Positions 1 to 11,462 of a DNA stretch of 64,000 nt are shown here, one piece after another. The translations under genes were made by a program, and so were the position numbers. Each line of letters begins with the position of its first letter. Position 1 is the stretch's first letter. The DNA lies in contig NC_049984.1 in assembly GCF_000003815.2 (NCBI RefSeq), positions 2,190,936 to 2,254,935 on the forward strand, in the 5' to 3' direction. The notes under the pieces are model-generated. The model did not search any database. It was given only the letters and a program-made list of their open reading frames with translations, and was not told the origin of the DNA. The DNA comes from Branchiostoma floridae (lineage: Eukaryota; Chordata; Leptocardii; Amphioxiformes; Branchiostomatidae).

Positions 1-36
1 TGTAAACCACTCACTCCAGGCACCTTACACTAACAG

Positions 37-333
37 CACGACGTGAATACTTCTGTAATATCACATTAAGCGATCATTGTCGATGATCCGTCCTCTGACT
101 GTCGACATGTCTGAGTCATGGGCCTTTCATTTCAAAGTCTTGAAATTATGTGGATTTGTTTCGGGCAACCAATAACTCCAACACGACGTAATTATAATAA
201 ATACTCCTGTACTAATATTACAGTAAGCGCCCCTACAGGCGATCATTGTTGAGAAGCCGTCCTCTGAGTCAACTGTCTTTCATTTCAAAGTCTGGAGATT
301 ATGTGGATTTGTTTCGGACGCACACAACCAATA
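37..333. repeat. Two-copy tandem duplication at the window start
   Basis: A unit of about 150 bases occurs twice in direct order, roughly 37-180 and 181-333. Both copies share the strings cacgacgt, gcgatcattgt, ccgtcctctga and tttcatttcaaagtct, followed by attatgtggatttgtttcgg. The copies differ by substitutions and small indels, so the duplication is not recent. No coding potential was recognised. Confidence 0.7.
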
Positions 334-349
334 ATTCCACCCGTATCTT

Positions 350-470
350 TCCGTAGTCTCGTCCAGACTGACTATGCTGGCTATTCATAGGGACATTAAT
401 TTGTCAGGGGAGTTTTGCTATATAAGAGGAGTTGGACGGGAAACATTAACCTAAGCGTGGACTGACTCCC
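350..470 (+). repeat. Dispersed repeat, inverted partner at 4985-5110
   Basis: The segment with ggggagttttgcta and aggagttgg reappears in reverse complement at about 4985-5110, where tagcaaaactcccct is read. Both also share a gtctcgtccagactg-like edge and ggctatt. They are either two inverted copies of one repeat family or ends of a longer element upstream of TWSG1. Confidence 0.5.
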
Positions 471-775
471 CTGGCCAATTTCCCGAATTTTTACCGAATT
501 CTACGATCCCCGTACCCCCTATGAAGGCCTGGTAAAGGCTAATATTAATATTGCCGTGTTGCATGCAATAAGATACCTGCCCAGCAATTACGACGCAAAT
601 CTGCTCTGGAACCAAACCTACAATTTCCGGTCACCTGGCAGAATTATGTCGCGCATTTTCCGAGACGAACGAAGGCGACAATTACATGTTTAGCAGTGCA
701 CATAAACCCGCTTTGAAAACATTCGGCATGCCCGCGAGGCGAGTAGGTCTGAACCTACCGTACCGTGTCATCGGA

Positions 776-1140
776 CAGGGCTCGAAATACCACCTGTACA
801 TGTAGGTTAGTGCAGGTGAAATTGGAGCTGTGCAGGTATTTCTCGTGTCTACCTGCACCTAACCTGCACTGGTGCATGTACTGGGTTTTATGCATACATG
901 TATTATGTCCTACAATGTATATTATAGCTGTACATGGATTGTTCTTAGCTGCATTGACTGTTACCACCTATAAAGTATAAATCTAAAAATAAAAATAGCA
1001 ATGGTTCATGAGCAATATTTTGTATGATCCATACTTCCTAAATTCCGAGTGGTGCAGGTAAAATTTGTCTGGTGCAGGTAATTTCCAATGTTACCTGCAC
1101 TGGTGTCGGCACGCAGAAAAAAAAAGTATTTCGAGCCCTG
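776..1140. mobile_element. Foldback miniature element, CAGGGCTCGAAATAC family
   Basis: The segment begins cagggctcgaaatac and ends gtatttcgagccctg, a perfect terminal inverted repeat of 15 bases. Internally it carries palindromic ctgcac/gtgcag motifs. Two more copies lie at 48986-49290 and 49513-49804. CAGGG termini are typical of hAT-type elements, but no clear target-site duplication was seen. It is non-autonomous with no coding capacity. Confidence 0.75.
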
Positions 1141-2161
1141 TCTGGCTTGACAGCTTCGTACGTACCTGTGTCAGTATTGTGTTCGGGACGGCTCCTTACG
1201 GGAGCATTGTAGGGTCTTCGGCTAGACCGAAAATCTACGTAAGGCAGGTCTGTAAGTGTGAGCAAGCTGCTGTGTGCACAACCCAGTGTGTTGTCGGGAG
1301 TCGTCTAGCAATGTTTCCGTTGTAGGAGGAAGCCAGGATTTTCGTACAGGACTTCGTGAGTGCGTAGTTGTTGTTGGTAAAGCCACGGATACCACCAGGT
1401 TTGGGCTACAGTTGAAAGGTGAGGGCTTTGTTTAGCTTTGACACCATTTTTGTTCTGGTATATACCAGGGGTGTATATGCCGTCCATTTATACGTTTTGC
1501 TGCGGTGTCTCTCGCTGGCAGTACATGTATTTTGGGACTATCACGTACAAATGTTAGCGATACAGACGTTATTTGGCCTCTAGTGTCCCGGTTGTCGCAG
1601 AACTAGAAAGCGAGGCGAATGACCTCGACGCACAATGAACCAGTATATGCTGTACATAGCGGCTGTCTTTCGGGTCACCGAATTGAAACCATATTTCTAT
1701 TTTGGCTACATGTTTGATGGCTATATCCAGACAAGGGAATCTATCTTTCTTTAAGTTAACGTAAGCTTGATATAGATCGTTACGTATTTTGTCTTACCAA
1801 TTTTATTGAACCACCATGCGTAACAGTCTTGCCAAAATCACAGCTGTGTTTTAAATAGTGACCGTTTCAGTATAAGTTTGATCTTGAACGTGTTGCTTTT
1901 TCGGGTTCCCGATGCCAGATTTTTTTCTCTGTTTTCGTATGAGCAGTTTTGTTAATGTGTCCAGGCCGTAGCTATGCCAGAAATGCGGTAAGAGGGCTAA
2001 CCTGTCGGCCCGAACGGAGGGTGTGCCTCTCACGGCTGATCCCTCTCTAAACACGCGACCCACTCGACACGAAGCCAGCTATAATGGAGGGGTTTGGTTG
2101 CCCCCGGGGCTGGATGTGCTCCTTCCCAGTTTGTTTTCTGCAGACGACAGGGGTTTTGGCA
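1141..2161. other. No gene recognised
   Basis: Only short open frames without domain resemblance are present, and no repeat was identified. It may hold regulatory sequence upstream of TWSG1, but nothing in the sequence shows this. Confidence 0.4.
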
Positions 2162-2273
2162 TACTCTCTGAGCAGAGGTTAGGCCCCGGCTTGTTATGGG
2201 GGTCTTTTGTGCGTTTTTATCAGGTTTTCTTATTTAATAGGTGGGGACACTAAACAACCTCTGCTCGGGGAGT
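2162..2273. mobile_element. Foldback miniature element, GCAGAGGTT family
   Basis: The left end reads tactctctgagcagaggtt and the right end reads aacctctgctcggggagta, which are imperfect inverted repeats. The same termini occur at 5717-5848, 11490-11714 and about 11747-11966, so this is a dispersed non-autonomous family. It has no coding capacity. Confidence 0.65.
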
Positions 2274-3339
2274 ACAACTACAAGTAGATTTGTTTGTCGC
2301 GATGTTTGTTGTCAGGATCAGGGAGTTGGAAGTAATTGTAGCTGTCACCTGTCAAAGTTACTTACTTTGTGGAACAGAACAGTGTTATATAATTCTAAAT
2401 ACATTAATGGAACATTTATAGAACGCAACAGTGTACTATGATTCTAAATATATGTCAGCGTCTAGAATTCAAGATACGTTACTATATTGTTGGCTACGGG
2501 GCCTCGGTCCTCCGATATTATTTCGTGTATGTTTGTGGGGATGGAAAGAATAACTAGTAAGATGAATTGATACATCCAGGTAGTAAGATGCTCTACCGAT
2601 GTAACAAGGTAATCGTTACTCAAGCAACTGACTTTGGAAGACGTTAGGGACGAAAGACGGCGGATGCTAGACGCCTAGAGTCGCTAGATACTGTCTGAAA
2701 CGTCTGGGCGTTTCCAAACTTAATCCAGTTGCTTGAAAAACTGTTGTCATGCACAATATTTTTGTGCTCCCGACTTCTTTCCAGTTACACAGCTGGAACA
2801 AAACACGTCTTTAGTCCAAAGTGCAGTGAGCTCAACCCATATCCTTTACATGCACACACACAGCTCAACGCAGCTGGCTTCGATTATGCAACAATCAACG
2901 TAATCCCAGCGAGGAATACTTGATTAATAGTACGGGTTTCTTTCCACTAAACGGTGATCGTCGATTCACCTTACAGCGACCCAAATTTGTGTTCCCCTTA
3001 ATTTCATAATTGAAATATAATGATTCAAAAGACAAGTATATATGAAGTGAATAGACACACAAAACGTAAGCAATTTCTTTGGACTTCATTGAGCAATCTG
3101 CCAAATCTTTGGGCTCAGTGATCACAGTCAGTAACTAATGTAGTAATGGAAAACCCGGGGTGCTGTCAAATCACGCAGATAGTTGCTGTGATTTTTACGG
3201 TGACCCGTCCAATTACTTATATTATTTTTTTCATCTTTGGAATTCGTGAGCGATCTTTTAAATCTTTGGGCCCAGTGGTCGTCGCATATATATAGGGGTG
3301 AATATTATCAAGCAGCACTGCGTTGTGTTTGCCCCAGCC
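2274..3339. other. No gene recognised
   Basis: AT-rich sequence with only short chance open frames. No repeat or conserved peptide was recognised. Confidence 0.4.
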
Positions 3340-3730
3340 CTGTAGCGTTACACTGACGGTTGCAGAAGGTTTTACGGAGATCCGTCCGCCCAACTTGACC
3401 CGCAGAAATGCAAACACAGGTGTGTGGGATAAACTAAAGGGAGTGTTCGGATAAAGGAAGTGTTCGGATAAAGGCAGTGTGCGCCCCAGCCCCCTAGGAT
3501 TACGCTGACTGTTGCAGAGGTTTTTACGGAGATCCGTCCGCCCAACTTGACCCGCTGGAAGACAAACACAGGTGTGTCGGATAAAGGAAGCGTTCGCCCC
3601 ATGCCCAACCCGCTAGCGTTACACTGACGGTTGCAGAGGTTTTTACGGAGATCCGTACGCCCAACTTGACCCGCTGGAACACAAACACAGGTGTGTCGGA
3701 TAGAGGAAGTGTTCGCCGCGCCCCGTACCA
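3340..3730. repeat. Three-copy tandem repeat, units of about 120-150 bases
   Basis: The string acggagatccgt, followed by cgcccaacttgacccgc, occurs near 3374, 3527 and 3646, each followed by acaaacacaggtgtgt and ggataaaggaag. The long minus-strand open frame over this stretch is a by-product of the repeat and is not proposed as a gene. Confidence 0.75.
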
Positions 3731-3862
3731 AAACCCACACGGCATGGCTTCCGGACCGGGCGGGATGGTGTTGGGGATAATATCGCGAAGCCGGGTGTGA
3801 AGAGATGGACCTCTGTACCTTGCTGATACATGTGGTATAACGGCTACATAAGATATAACTAG

Positions 3863-4046
3863 CCTCTACCAGGCTCCAGCGGGATCGCTGGGTCAAATAG
3901 TAGAAATAGGACAAAGAGTCAACTATCGCAAATCTACGGATTGCAAGCCGACTCCTGTGGCCGGCCGACTCCCCTAGCGTACTTTTGTTGACTCTATCCG
4001 TCCAATTTCTACTATTTGACCAGCGATCCACGGAGCCTGGTAGAGG
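3863..4046. mobile_element. Foldback miniature element, CCTCTACCAGGCTCC family
   Basis: The left arm starts cctctaccaggctcc and the right arm ends ggagcctggtagagg. The arms also match further in, with tcaaatagtagaaat opposite atttctactatttga and agagtcaac opposite gttgactct. The arms cover about 60 bases each and would form a long hairpin. A longer relative lies at 27965-28469. Confidence 0.8.
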
Positions 4047-5190
4047 TTGGATATAACGCGTCTTGTAATAAAGACGCACAACTTGCAAATTATTCACAAT
4101 TGAACTTTATACAATTACAGCGTACTACAGAATATCTGTATACTAGTACCTTCCAACTGAAGGTGGCCATATCTTAATAGATTATGCCCAGATTTCTCTC
4201 AAATGTAATTAATTTAGTGAACACTTGTTTCCACATATATCGTACATACAATACTATATATTTGTTTTGCTAAGTTAGCAATGCCTAAGTGTTATTTTCA
4301 ACGTAATAAATGATTTCGACGGAGTACTGGGATACAGACGCTACAACGCCAGAGAGGAATGAAAATCAAGATGGCGAAAGTAAAATCCCTGGTGGTTCTT
4401 CAAACTTCAAAGTGAGAGCAGCGATTTTAATGATGCAGCCAATGTGAGACGCAGTGGTCCGTATGATCGGATATTAAGGACCAAAGGAGTGCAGCAAACG
4501 AAAACAGTTCGCGTTTCCGACCGCTGGGAGGTTGTGTGTTCACAAAGTGATACAAGAAAAACGTCGGGGGCGGGAAGAAATACAGCATTAAAACAATCAA
4601 TGAATCAATCAATCAGTCAATCAATCAAGGATCAGTCACTTAATCAAACTGTCTGTGCGGCATCTGTACGTCATCAATGTGTATTGACTTTGTTTATTAC
4701 CATCTGTTTTTTGTACGTAACGTTAACTATCATTTAGCATGAGTGTGTATTGTAGGTTACTCTTTATTTCGTACATAGAAAGATTATAACACCTTGTGCC
4801 ATTATGTCAAAGTACAATGTACTCATTGCAACGAAAGTAGATATATCAATCAACATCGGTTACTGAAAGCTAATCACACAATAATTCTTTTCAATGCTCA
4901 TTTATATATACTCTTCTTACAGACTAGACATAAAGAAAACTACTGTACTCTCCTTTTTCAACAAAGACCGATGAGAAGAGGAAAGAGACAGGTTAGTATT
5001 TCCCCTCTGGCCGGCCTAAAACTCCTCTGGTAGCAAAACTCCCCTTGTAAATTATTCTCTCTATAATAGCCAACGTATTCAGTCTGGTAGAGACTAACTG
5101 AATTGATAGCCTGAGTATCATCCTCCGTAGTAACCGCTGGCTACTGAATTGAGCCACTGTGGACAAGTTGTGCTAAAACAGATCATTCAT
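4047..5190. other. Region upstream of TWSG1
   Basis: No gene recognised. It contains a short aatc-type simple repeat near 4600-4632 and the inverted repeat partner at 4985-5110. It is the likely location of TWSG1 proximal regulatory sequence by position only. Confidence 0.4.
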
Positions 5191-5310
5191 AGCCTGATTT
5201 AATCTCGCTTATAGCAGCACCGGGAAGGAGCCAGTTACAGCGCCGGACAGAGTTTGTGTTACAGACTAGATTATTCATGAAACTCCAACTTTACTTCCAG
5301 GTCTGGCACC
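5190..5310 (+). promoter_or_regulatory. TWSG1 5' flank / probable 5' UTR
   Basis: The bases just before the TWSG1 start codon include tctcgcttatagcagc, ccagttacagc and gtttgtgttaca. A recognisable copy of about 85 bases lies at 8944-9030 inside intron 1. The transcription start is not visible, so 5' UTR status is inferred from position. Confidence 0.4.
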
Positions 5311-5524
5311 ATGAGTCGGCTGTTGTTGGGTATCGCGGTGGTGTTTCTCGGGTCCGTGTGCTGGGAGGTGTGGTGTTGTAACGAGGCCTTGTGCGCGCCT
5401 GACGTCAGCAGGTGTCTCCTGTTGGAGACCTGTAACTGCAAACCCACGGAGGACAACTGCACGTGCTGCCAGGACTGCTTCAAGTGTCTGCACAGGCTAT
5501 GGGACGAGTGCTGCGACTGCGTCG
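5311..5524 (+). CDS. TWSG1: Twisted gastrulation BMP-binding protein, exon 1
   Basis: Exon 1 of a three-exon gene (5311-5524, 12395-12616, 13220-13485) for a secreted BMP modulator. Twisted gastrulation proteins bind BMP ligands outside the cell and act with chordin to tune dorsoventral signalling. The exon starts at an ATG followed by a hydrophobic signal peptide of about 22 residues, then the N-terminal Cys-rich BMP-binding domain with [22 protein letters not shown] and [10 protein letters not shown], all typical of the family. The donor is GTCG|GTAAGG, leaving one base of a split codon that joins exon 2 in frame. The spliced product is about 233 residues, close to vertebrate TWSG1. Confidence 0.93.
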
Positions 5525-5706
5525 GTAAGGAAACGTGTTTTTACTTCTTTTTTTTTCAAGTTCAAGAAGAGCCTGTGTATCAAGAGCGGCTCATACATAT
5601 AACAAAGTACGTTATATAGATGACCTCCTTGGTATAACCAAATAATACAATTTGTCGGTAAGGAAACATGTTTTTACTTTTTTTTTCAAGTTCAAGAAGA
5701 GCCTAT
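5521..5706 (+). repeat. Duplicated exon 1 donor site in TWSG1 intron 1
   Basis: About 53 bases starting with the last four exon bases and the donor (gtcggtaaggaaac, then caagttcaagaagagcct) are repeated about 131 bases downstream at 5654. The second copy retains an intact GTCG|GTAAGG donor at 5657/5658. Using it would bring in the in-frame stop at about 5617. Confidence 0.8.
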
Positions 5707-5716
5707 AACATTATAT

Positions 5717-5848
5717 TACTCTCCAAGCAGAGGTAAGGCTACGTTTTATGTACAGTATTAACTGTAAAACAGTACAAAATAGAAAGCCCCATAAAAGACG
5801 CATAAAAATCCTTTAAAAAAACCGAGCCCAACCTCTGCTTGGAGAGTA
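5717..5848. mobile_element. Foldback miniature element, GCAGAGG family, in TWSG1 intron 1
   Basis: The arms are tactctccaagcagagg and cctctgcttggagagta, an exact terminal inverted repeat of 17 bases. It belongs to the same family as 2162-2273 and 11490-11714 and is non-coding. Confidence 0.8.
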
Positions 5849-7089
5849 CCTGTATATGAAGAGTATAAAAATAACCCTAAGAAGAATTAAGGGTTAAACC
5901 CACCGGCCTTTGACAAGGTTATGCTTTCGTTGCCGTCTGTGTGTGTGTTTTTATTTGTTTCTGTGTTCGTTTATTTGTTAGTGGACATCATAACTGAAGA
6001 AGTTGTGGATGGATCTTTTTGATATTTGGTATGTTCGTAGGTGTTGGGCAATGAAGAAAAATAGATTATGACCCCCCCTAGTGGCTTTCCATAGTATAGC
6101 AGAAGGACTTCCGGTTTTGATCTTTTGTGTTTTACACATAATAAGACAAGTACAATGCTGTAACCGTCTGGCAGATGAGGAAAATCCGGTGTGGACATTT
6201 TAGAGCTGTAGCCGCGATTGTAGGACAGGTCGCGGAAAGGCCACGCATTCACGCCCCACCTGTATGTTATGTACACGCTCCCGACCTTCCCTCATCACCC
6301 ACCGGCCCTTCCTGCCATTTCTTCAGCCAAATTTCCCGAAGTTCCTGTCAGAAAGGTTTAATTATAGTGCCTTTCAGAGTTAGTTACTACCGATAGACTG
6401 GAGAACCAAGAGGATATGTGCATCGCCGGTTTCCAGCGGCGTTACAAACTTACACACAATGGTCCTGACGAAAATGTCGTCTGACATCAACAATTGTCCT
6501 GACGAAACTGTCGTCTGACATTACTGTCAATCTCGTGACGGCAGACAAAAAGGTAGAAGTGTAGACTGTAGACAAGTCAAGCTGTGGGAGATAGTAATAT
6601 CTTCTTTGTGTGGCATTTGCTTCTAGAATTCTACCATTTTCTGAGGAAAAACTATGAGTATAACAATCTCACGACGACAGACACAAGACCATAAGACTAA
6701 GGAGAGTGTAGACAATAACGTAAGACAAGCCAAATTGTATGGGAATTGAGATAGCAACGTCTTCAATGTCTGGATTTCATTTCTATCATTTTCTGTCAGA
6801 AAATACGACAACAGAAGCCTTTACTTCACTCTGTATGTCCCCGTATGAGGAAGGTCTGGAATGGAGACAGCTAAACCAGATTTGGCGGGAGAATTTGTCA
6901 GCCCGCTGTGCCCCGGTCTCCCAGGAGCGATCCCCTCCATTTTAGGCACATGTTTTAACGAGCTCTAATGGCGCCTAAATGGTGTAAAGACATGTCGCAA
7001 ATTCTTGTAATTACGCGTTTGGAACCAGTTGTGCGGGTGAGCTGCGGTGGTCTGGTCTCGCCTCGGGCTGGCGGGGATTACTCCATCAA
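5849..7089. other. TWSG1 intron 1, no further gene recognised
   Basis: Intronic sequence. A short tandem motif (cctgacgaaa, tgtcgtctgaca) is repeated near 6463-6520. No conserved peptide was found on either strand. Confidence 0.4.
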
Positions 7090-8420
7090 GGGGCGGACAA
7101 AAACGATGCAGTTTTGCTCACAGTTATGCATGGAGTTTCACACTAATTTACTGTAACATTCGTTTGTCGTTGTTACAGCTCAATAAATATTGGTTACCAC
7201 GAAAGGTCGTATGGTAGAAATATGTGATTGATGTAGTGATTGATAAAACGAAAAATTCCAAAGGAAAATGATTGAAAAATGTTGCCTCGTTGTATTAGTT
7301 GTACTCCATCAAGTGATAAACAAGAACAATGCAGTTTGGCTCGCAGTCATGCATGGATTTCACACTACTTTACTTCAGCATTCGGTTGACGCTGTTACAA
7401 CCAAGGACTTAATTATCTTTACATAACGTCCTTGTTACAACTCAATAAATGACTAAGAAATGTTGTCGTTTGATCGAAATATGCGATTGATTTTGATATA
7501 TAAATAAAATGAAAAATTACAAAGAAAAATCATCGAAGAAATGTTGCATCGCTCTAGTTTCTACCATTTTAACCTCCTTGGTTCTACTCCATCAAGTGAT
7601 AAACAAACACAATGCAGTTTGGCTCACAGTTATGCATGGTGTTTCACACTACTTAACTTGAGCATTCGTTTGTCGTTGTTACAACTCAATAAATATTGGT
7701 TACCACGAAAGGTCGTATGGTCGAAATATGTGATTGATGTAGTGATTGATAAAACGAAAAATTCCAAAGGAAAATGATTGAAAAATGTTGCCTCGTTGTA
7801 TTAGTTGTACTCCATCAAGTGATAAACAAGAACAATGCAGTTTGGCTCGCAGTCATGCATGGAGTTTCACACTACTTTATTTCAGCATTCGGTTGACGCT
7901 GTTACAACCAAGGACTTAATTATCTTTACATAACGTCCTTGTTCCAACTCAATATATGACTAAGAAATGTTGTCGTTTGATCTAAATATGCGATTGATTT
8001 TGATACATGAAATGAAAAATTACAAAGGAAAATCATCGAAGAAATGTTGCATCGCTCTATTTTCTACTATTTTAACTTTTTTAAGTGATAAGAAACACAA
8101 TGCAGTTTGGCTCATAGTTATGCATATGGTTTCACACTACTTTACTTAAGCATTCGTCTTACGTTATTACATCTCATTAAATAACTACGTAGTATGATTG
8201 AAATATGTGATTTAGATAAATGAAACATCATCATATCTTGTCGAAAAATTACGAAGGAAAATGATCGAAAAAAATGTTGCCTCCCTCTAAGTTCTACTCC
8301 ATCAAGCATATAACGTCATTGCATCAAGTGACAAACAAGAACAATGCAGTTTGGCTCACAGTTATGCATGGGTTTTCACACTGTTTTCACACTAAATACA
8401 CTTAATTGAAAGACAGATTT
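7090..8420. repeat. Satellite array with two-monomer higher-order unit
   Basis: The core atgcagttt(t/g)gctc followed by cag and tatgcatgg occurs near 7104, 7329, 7612, 7836, 8100 and 8342. Alternate copies are about 508 bases apart (7104 to 7612, 7329 to 7836) and are more alike than neighbours, so the array is organised as dimers of roughly 225 plus 283 bases. Shared flanks include ctcaataaat and ggaaaatgattgaaaaatg. It lies wholly inside TWSG1 intron 1. Short open frames in it are chance. Confidence 0.85.
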
Positions 8421-8943
8421 TCACACTAGTTACTTCGGCGTTATGTAACGTTATGACAAGTTAATACTAGTAATTGAGTAAGTGGGCGAACAAGAAAGGT
8501 CGAATCGAATTTTGTAATTTAAACGAAAAATAACCAAGCAATGAAAAGGATAGACGGGGTACAACAAAATTGCACAATTTTTGCAATTCTTTTGTTTTTG
8601 ACAAATAAACCTTTCGTCGACAGTTGGCAAGTGTTGGTGATTGTAGTGAATCCACAGCTTGCCTACATTACACTGTAATGAACCTTTATCAAGTGAGATA
8701 ATGAAAAACTGATTGAGAAATGCCTATGAGAAATGTATTCGAAACGTTACCTCGTATAACCGACCAAGACTTATATAAAACACCCAAGTACATCGACCTC
8801 TAGAATATGTAAACTCACATGAAACGTGACGAATTATGTGGTCTCTACCACCAGTACCAGACTCCGGCCTGGCCGAATAGTAAAAGGGGACTTTGGCCAG
8901 GTTTGAATTTTTAAAAAATTTAAGTCTAGAAGGAGTTAATATA

Positions 8944-9030
8944 GCCTGATTAAATCTCGCTTATAGCAGCCCGCCAAACATCCGCCAGTTACAGCCCTGG
9001 ACAGCGGAGTTTGTGTTACACAGACTAGAG
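8944..9030 (+). repeat. Copy of the TWSG1 5' flank inside intron 1
   Basis: Matches 5190-5275: gcctgattaaatctcgctta, tagcagc, ccagttacagc, ggacag, gagtttgtgttaca and agactaga. The signal-peptide coding part did not come with it. Its effect, if any, on transcription is unknown. Confidence 0.75.
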
Positions 9031-9603
9031 TTAATAGGCCTAGGGGTGAACTGACCGACCAGTGTGATAGCTGGATAGATTGCAAAAGACTAAAATGCCA
9101 TGGCAACTTATTTGTCCTTTTGGGCTAAATTCTTCTATTCTTTTCATTCAGCTTACACGTCTACTCGGAGACTACGAAAAATGTAACCATCGCCACATAT
9201 TCCAAAGATATTTAAAACGGAATTAGCGAACCGGGATTTGTTAAGCCCCGGAGATTTTTTGATAGCACTTGTAAATTTGTCGCGATGGTAGTAAAGCCAC
9301 CGGAATTACCCTGGAATTACCGGGATTTGATAATGGTACAGGAACGATTTGGGATTTCTTTAATTGATTCGCCCCGGAGAAACAAAAGATATCGTGAACA
9401 GATACGGAGGTATACATTGATACTTACGCGTATCTGAAAGTTATCACACGGTCCGGAACACCTGTATTGAACGTTTTCGCGGCCCAGGTATGACATAAAA
9501 AGCCGTACCACACAGGCTTCGAAGTTTTATCACACAGACTTCCATCAAATATTTCGAACATACTCTGCGCACGACAGTGCGTCGTGGTCGAAAACTCAAA
9601 TAC

Positions 9604-10215
9604 TAGGGGTGCCTAAGCATTTGCACGAACCCTATGAATTTCGTACAAATATTATGTGATACACACGAATCACTATGCGAAAACGCACGAATATTATGAA
9701 ATTCGCACGAATCACTATGCAAACACATACGAATATTATGAAATTCGCACGAATCACTATGTGATTTACACGAACCTTATGAGATTTGCACGATCCTTAT
9801 GCGAAATTGCGCAACCACTGCCGGGGTCACGTGACAGACGGAGCGGGATTTTCAAGATGGCGGCTTCGATCGGCGGCGACGGAAAATACGATGTAACACG
9901 CCGAAATGAAGCAAAACAGTAGCTCACAGGCTATCAAATACATTTTTGCGACGGTAAATGTCCATTCCATGCCTTGAAATATAAATATCACGGGTAGAAA
10001 CGCTCAAAATCATGCCTCCTCCCGGCCGCCGTTTTTGCATAAGGATCGTGCAAATCTCATAAGGTTCGTGTGCGATTTCATAATATTCGTGCGTTTTTGC
10101 ATAGTGATTCGTGCGAATTTCATAATATTCGTGCGTTTTCGCATAGTGATTTGTGTGTATCACATAATATTCGTACGAATTTCATAGGGTTCGTGCAAAT
10201 GCTTAGGCACCCCTG
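9604..10215. mobile_element. Inverted-repeat element with subterminal minisatellites
   Basis: Two arms of about 200 bases are inverted: the left begins taggggtgcctaagcatttg and the right ends with caaatgcttaggcacccctg. Each arm is built from repeats of about 26-30 bases containing cgcacgaatattatg and cgaatcactatg (or complements). Direct aatac sits on both outer edges (9599-9603 and 10216-10220), a possible 5-base target duplication. The middle holds cacgtgac and a ttttcaagatggcggc stretch resembling a YY1 site. No transposase is encoded. Confidence 0.8.
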
Positions 10216-10872
10216 AATACCTGATTTACTCGAATGCCTTCGGCCGTCGGACGATCCAATCCGCGGTCGGGCTGGTACCTCGGGTGATACGGAATACACC
10301 GTGTTTGTGTGTTGTTTTCTATGTATAGCATTTACGATTACGAAACAGCATTTTGATATCGGATACATGTATTGAACAGTTGAAGTCAGATTTTATGATA
10401 TCTTTTCATTGTGAACCACGGATTGACGTAACACTAGCCTATGTTGAATGTAACTCAATATGTCTTTACTTTCCGCCACAGCATGACTATGAGGGCCATT
10501 ATGTCATCATAAATTGCCACATGCCCGCAGCCCTGTCTCACCAATTACTGACACATCAATACTAGCTGCCACATAATAGTACAAGTTCCTTAGCTTTGTT
10601 CACCAAACCGTAACGTACAAATACAGCCGTGACAAAGAGGTATTCACATAGACATATTCAGCCGTGCTACACTGAACAGTGTGCCTTTGATATTGAGATA
10701 AAAAAATTAAAATCTTGATCTCCCAACCGTACGCGTAACGTACAAATACAGCCATGACAAAGAGGCATTCACCAAGGTATACTAGTATTCAGCCCTGCTA
10801 CATTGAACTGAGTGCTTTTGGTATTGAGATAAAAAGAAAAACCGTAGGATTTTCCCATCTGTTCGCGTTATA

Positions 10873-11111
10873 CCCCTGTCACATTTGGCGAAAATCGATC
10901 GGACGACGACTCTGCGGCAATCGCCCGAGCCTCGCTTATAATAAAAAAAACTTAATTGCACAACAATTGTACAAGGTGAAAAGTACGGCTTACATGTGGC
11001 AGGGACGGTTTTCAGGTAATAAAATACGCGCAACCCTCTGTCGATCTTAAATCTTAAATATGGCCGATCTTCCATAGATACGCCCAAAGATCGTGGATAA
11101 TGTGACAGGGG
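10873..11111. mobile_element. Miniature inverted-repeat element with TA target duplication
   Basis: The ends are cccctgtcaca and tgtgacagggg, flanked on both sides by ta (10871-10872 and 11112-11113). The length is about 240 bases and it has no coding capacity. It fits a TA-inserting superfamily; which one cannot be told. Confidence 0.75.
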
Positions 11112-11462
11112 TACAAATACAGTCATGACAAAGAGGCATATTCAGCCTTGCTACATGAAACAGAGTGCCTTTGGTCCGTATTGAGATCAAAAACACTCGC
11201 GCTTAATTCCGCTCGACTGGAAATCGGGAAACGATTTCGCGGGTCAGGTCCCCAGAACAGGCCCGAGTTGTGCCGGGCCCGCGAGAGCTGACCCAGAAAT
11301 TATGGGCTGCCTCTCGTCAATCGCGTTGCCATGGCAATCAGACGACAGAAGCGCGGGAGCCCGTAGGGCGCGCTTTGATGTAGAAGTGGTTTTGGCACGG
11401 CTTCAAGTCGCATTGACGTGTGTGTTCGGGACAGCTGTCATGACGCGTTTGCTAATGGCGCA

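Noticed and set aside
3372-4097. Long minus-strand open frame (241 codons)
   Set aside because: It lies over a tandem repeat and a foldback element; the repeated peptide simply follows the DNA repeat and has no recognised domain.
7090-8420. CRISPR-like regular spacing of repeats
   Set aside because: Monomers of 224-283 bases with similar sequence throughout are a satellite; there are no short repeats with unique spacers and the genome is eukaryotic.
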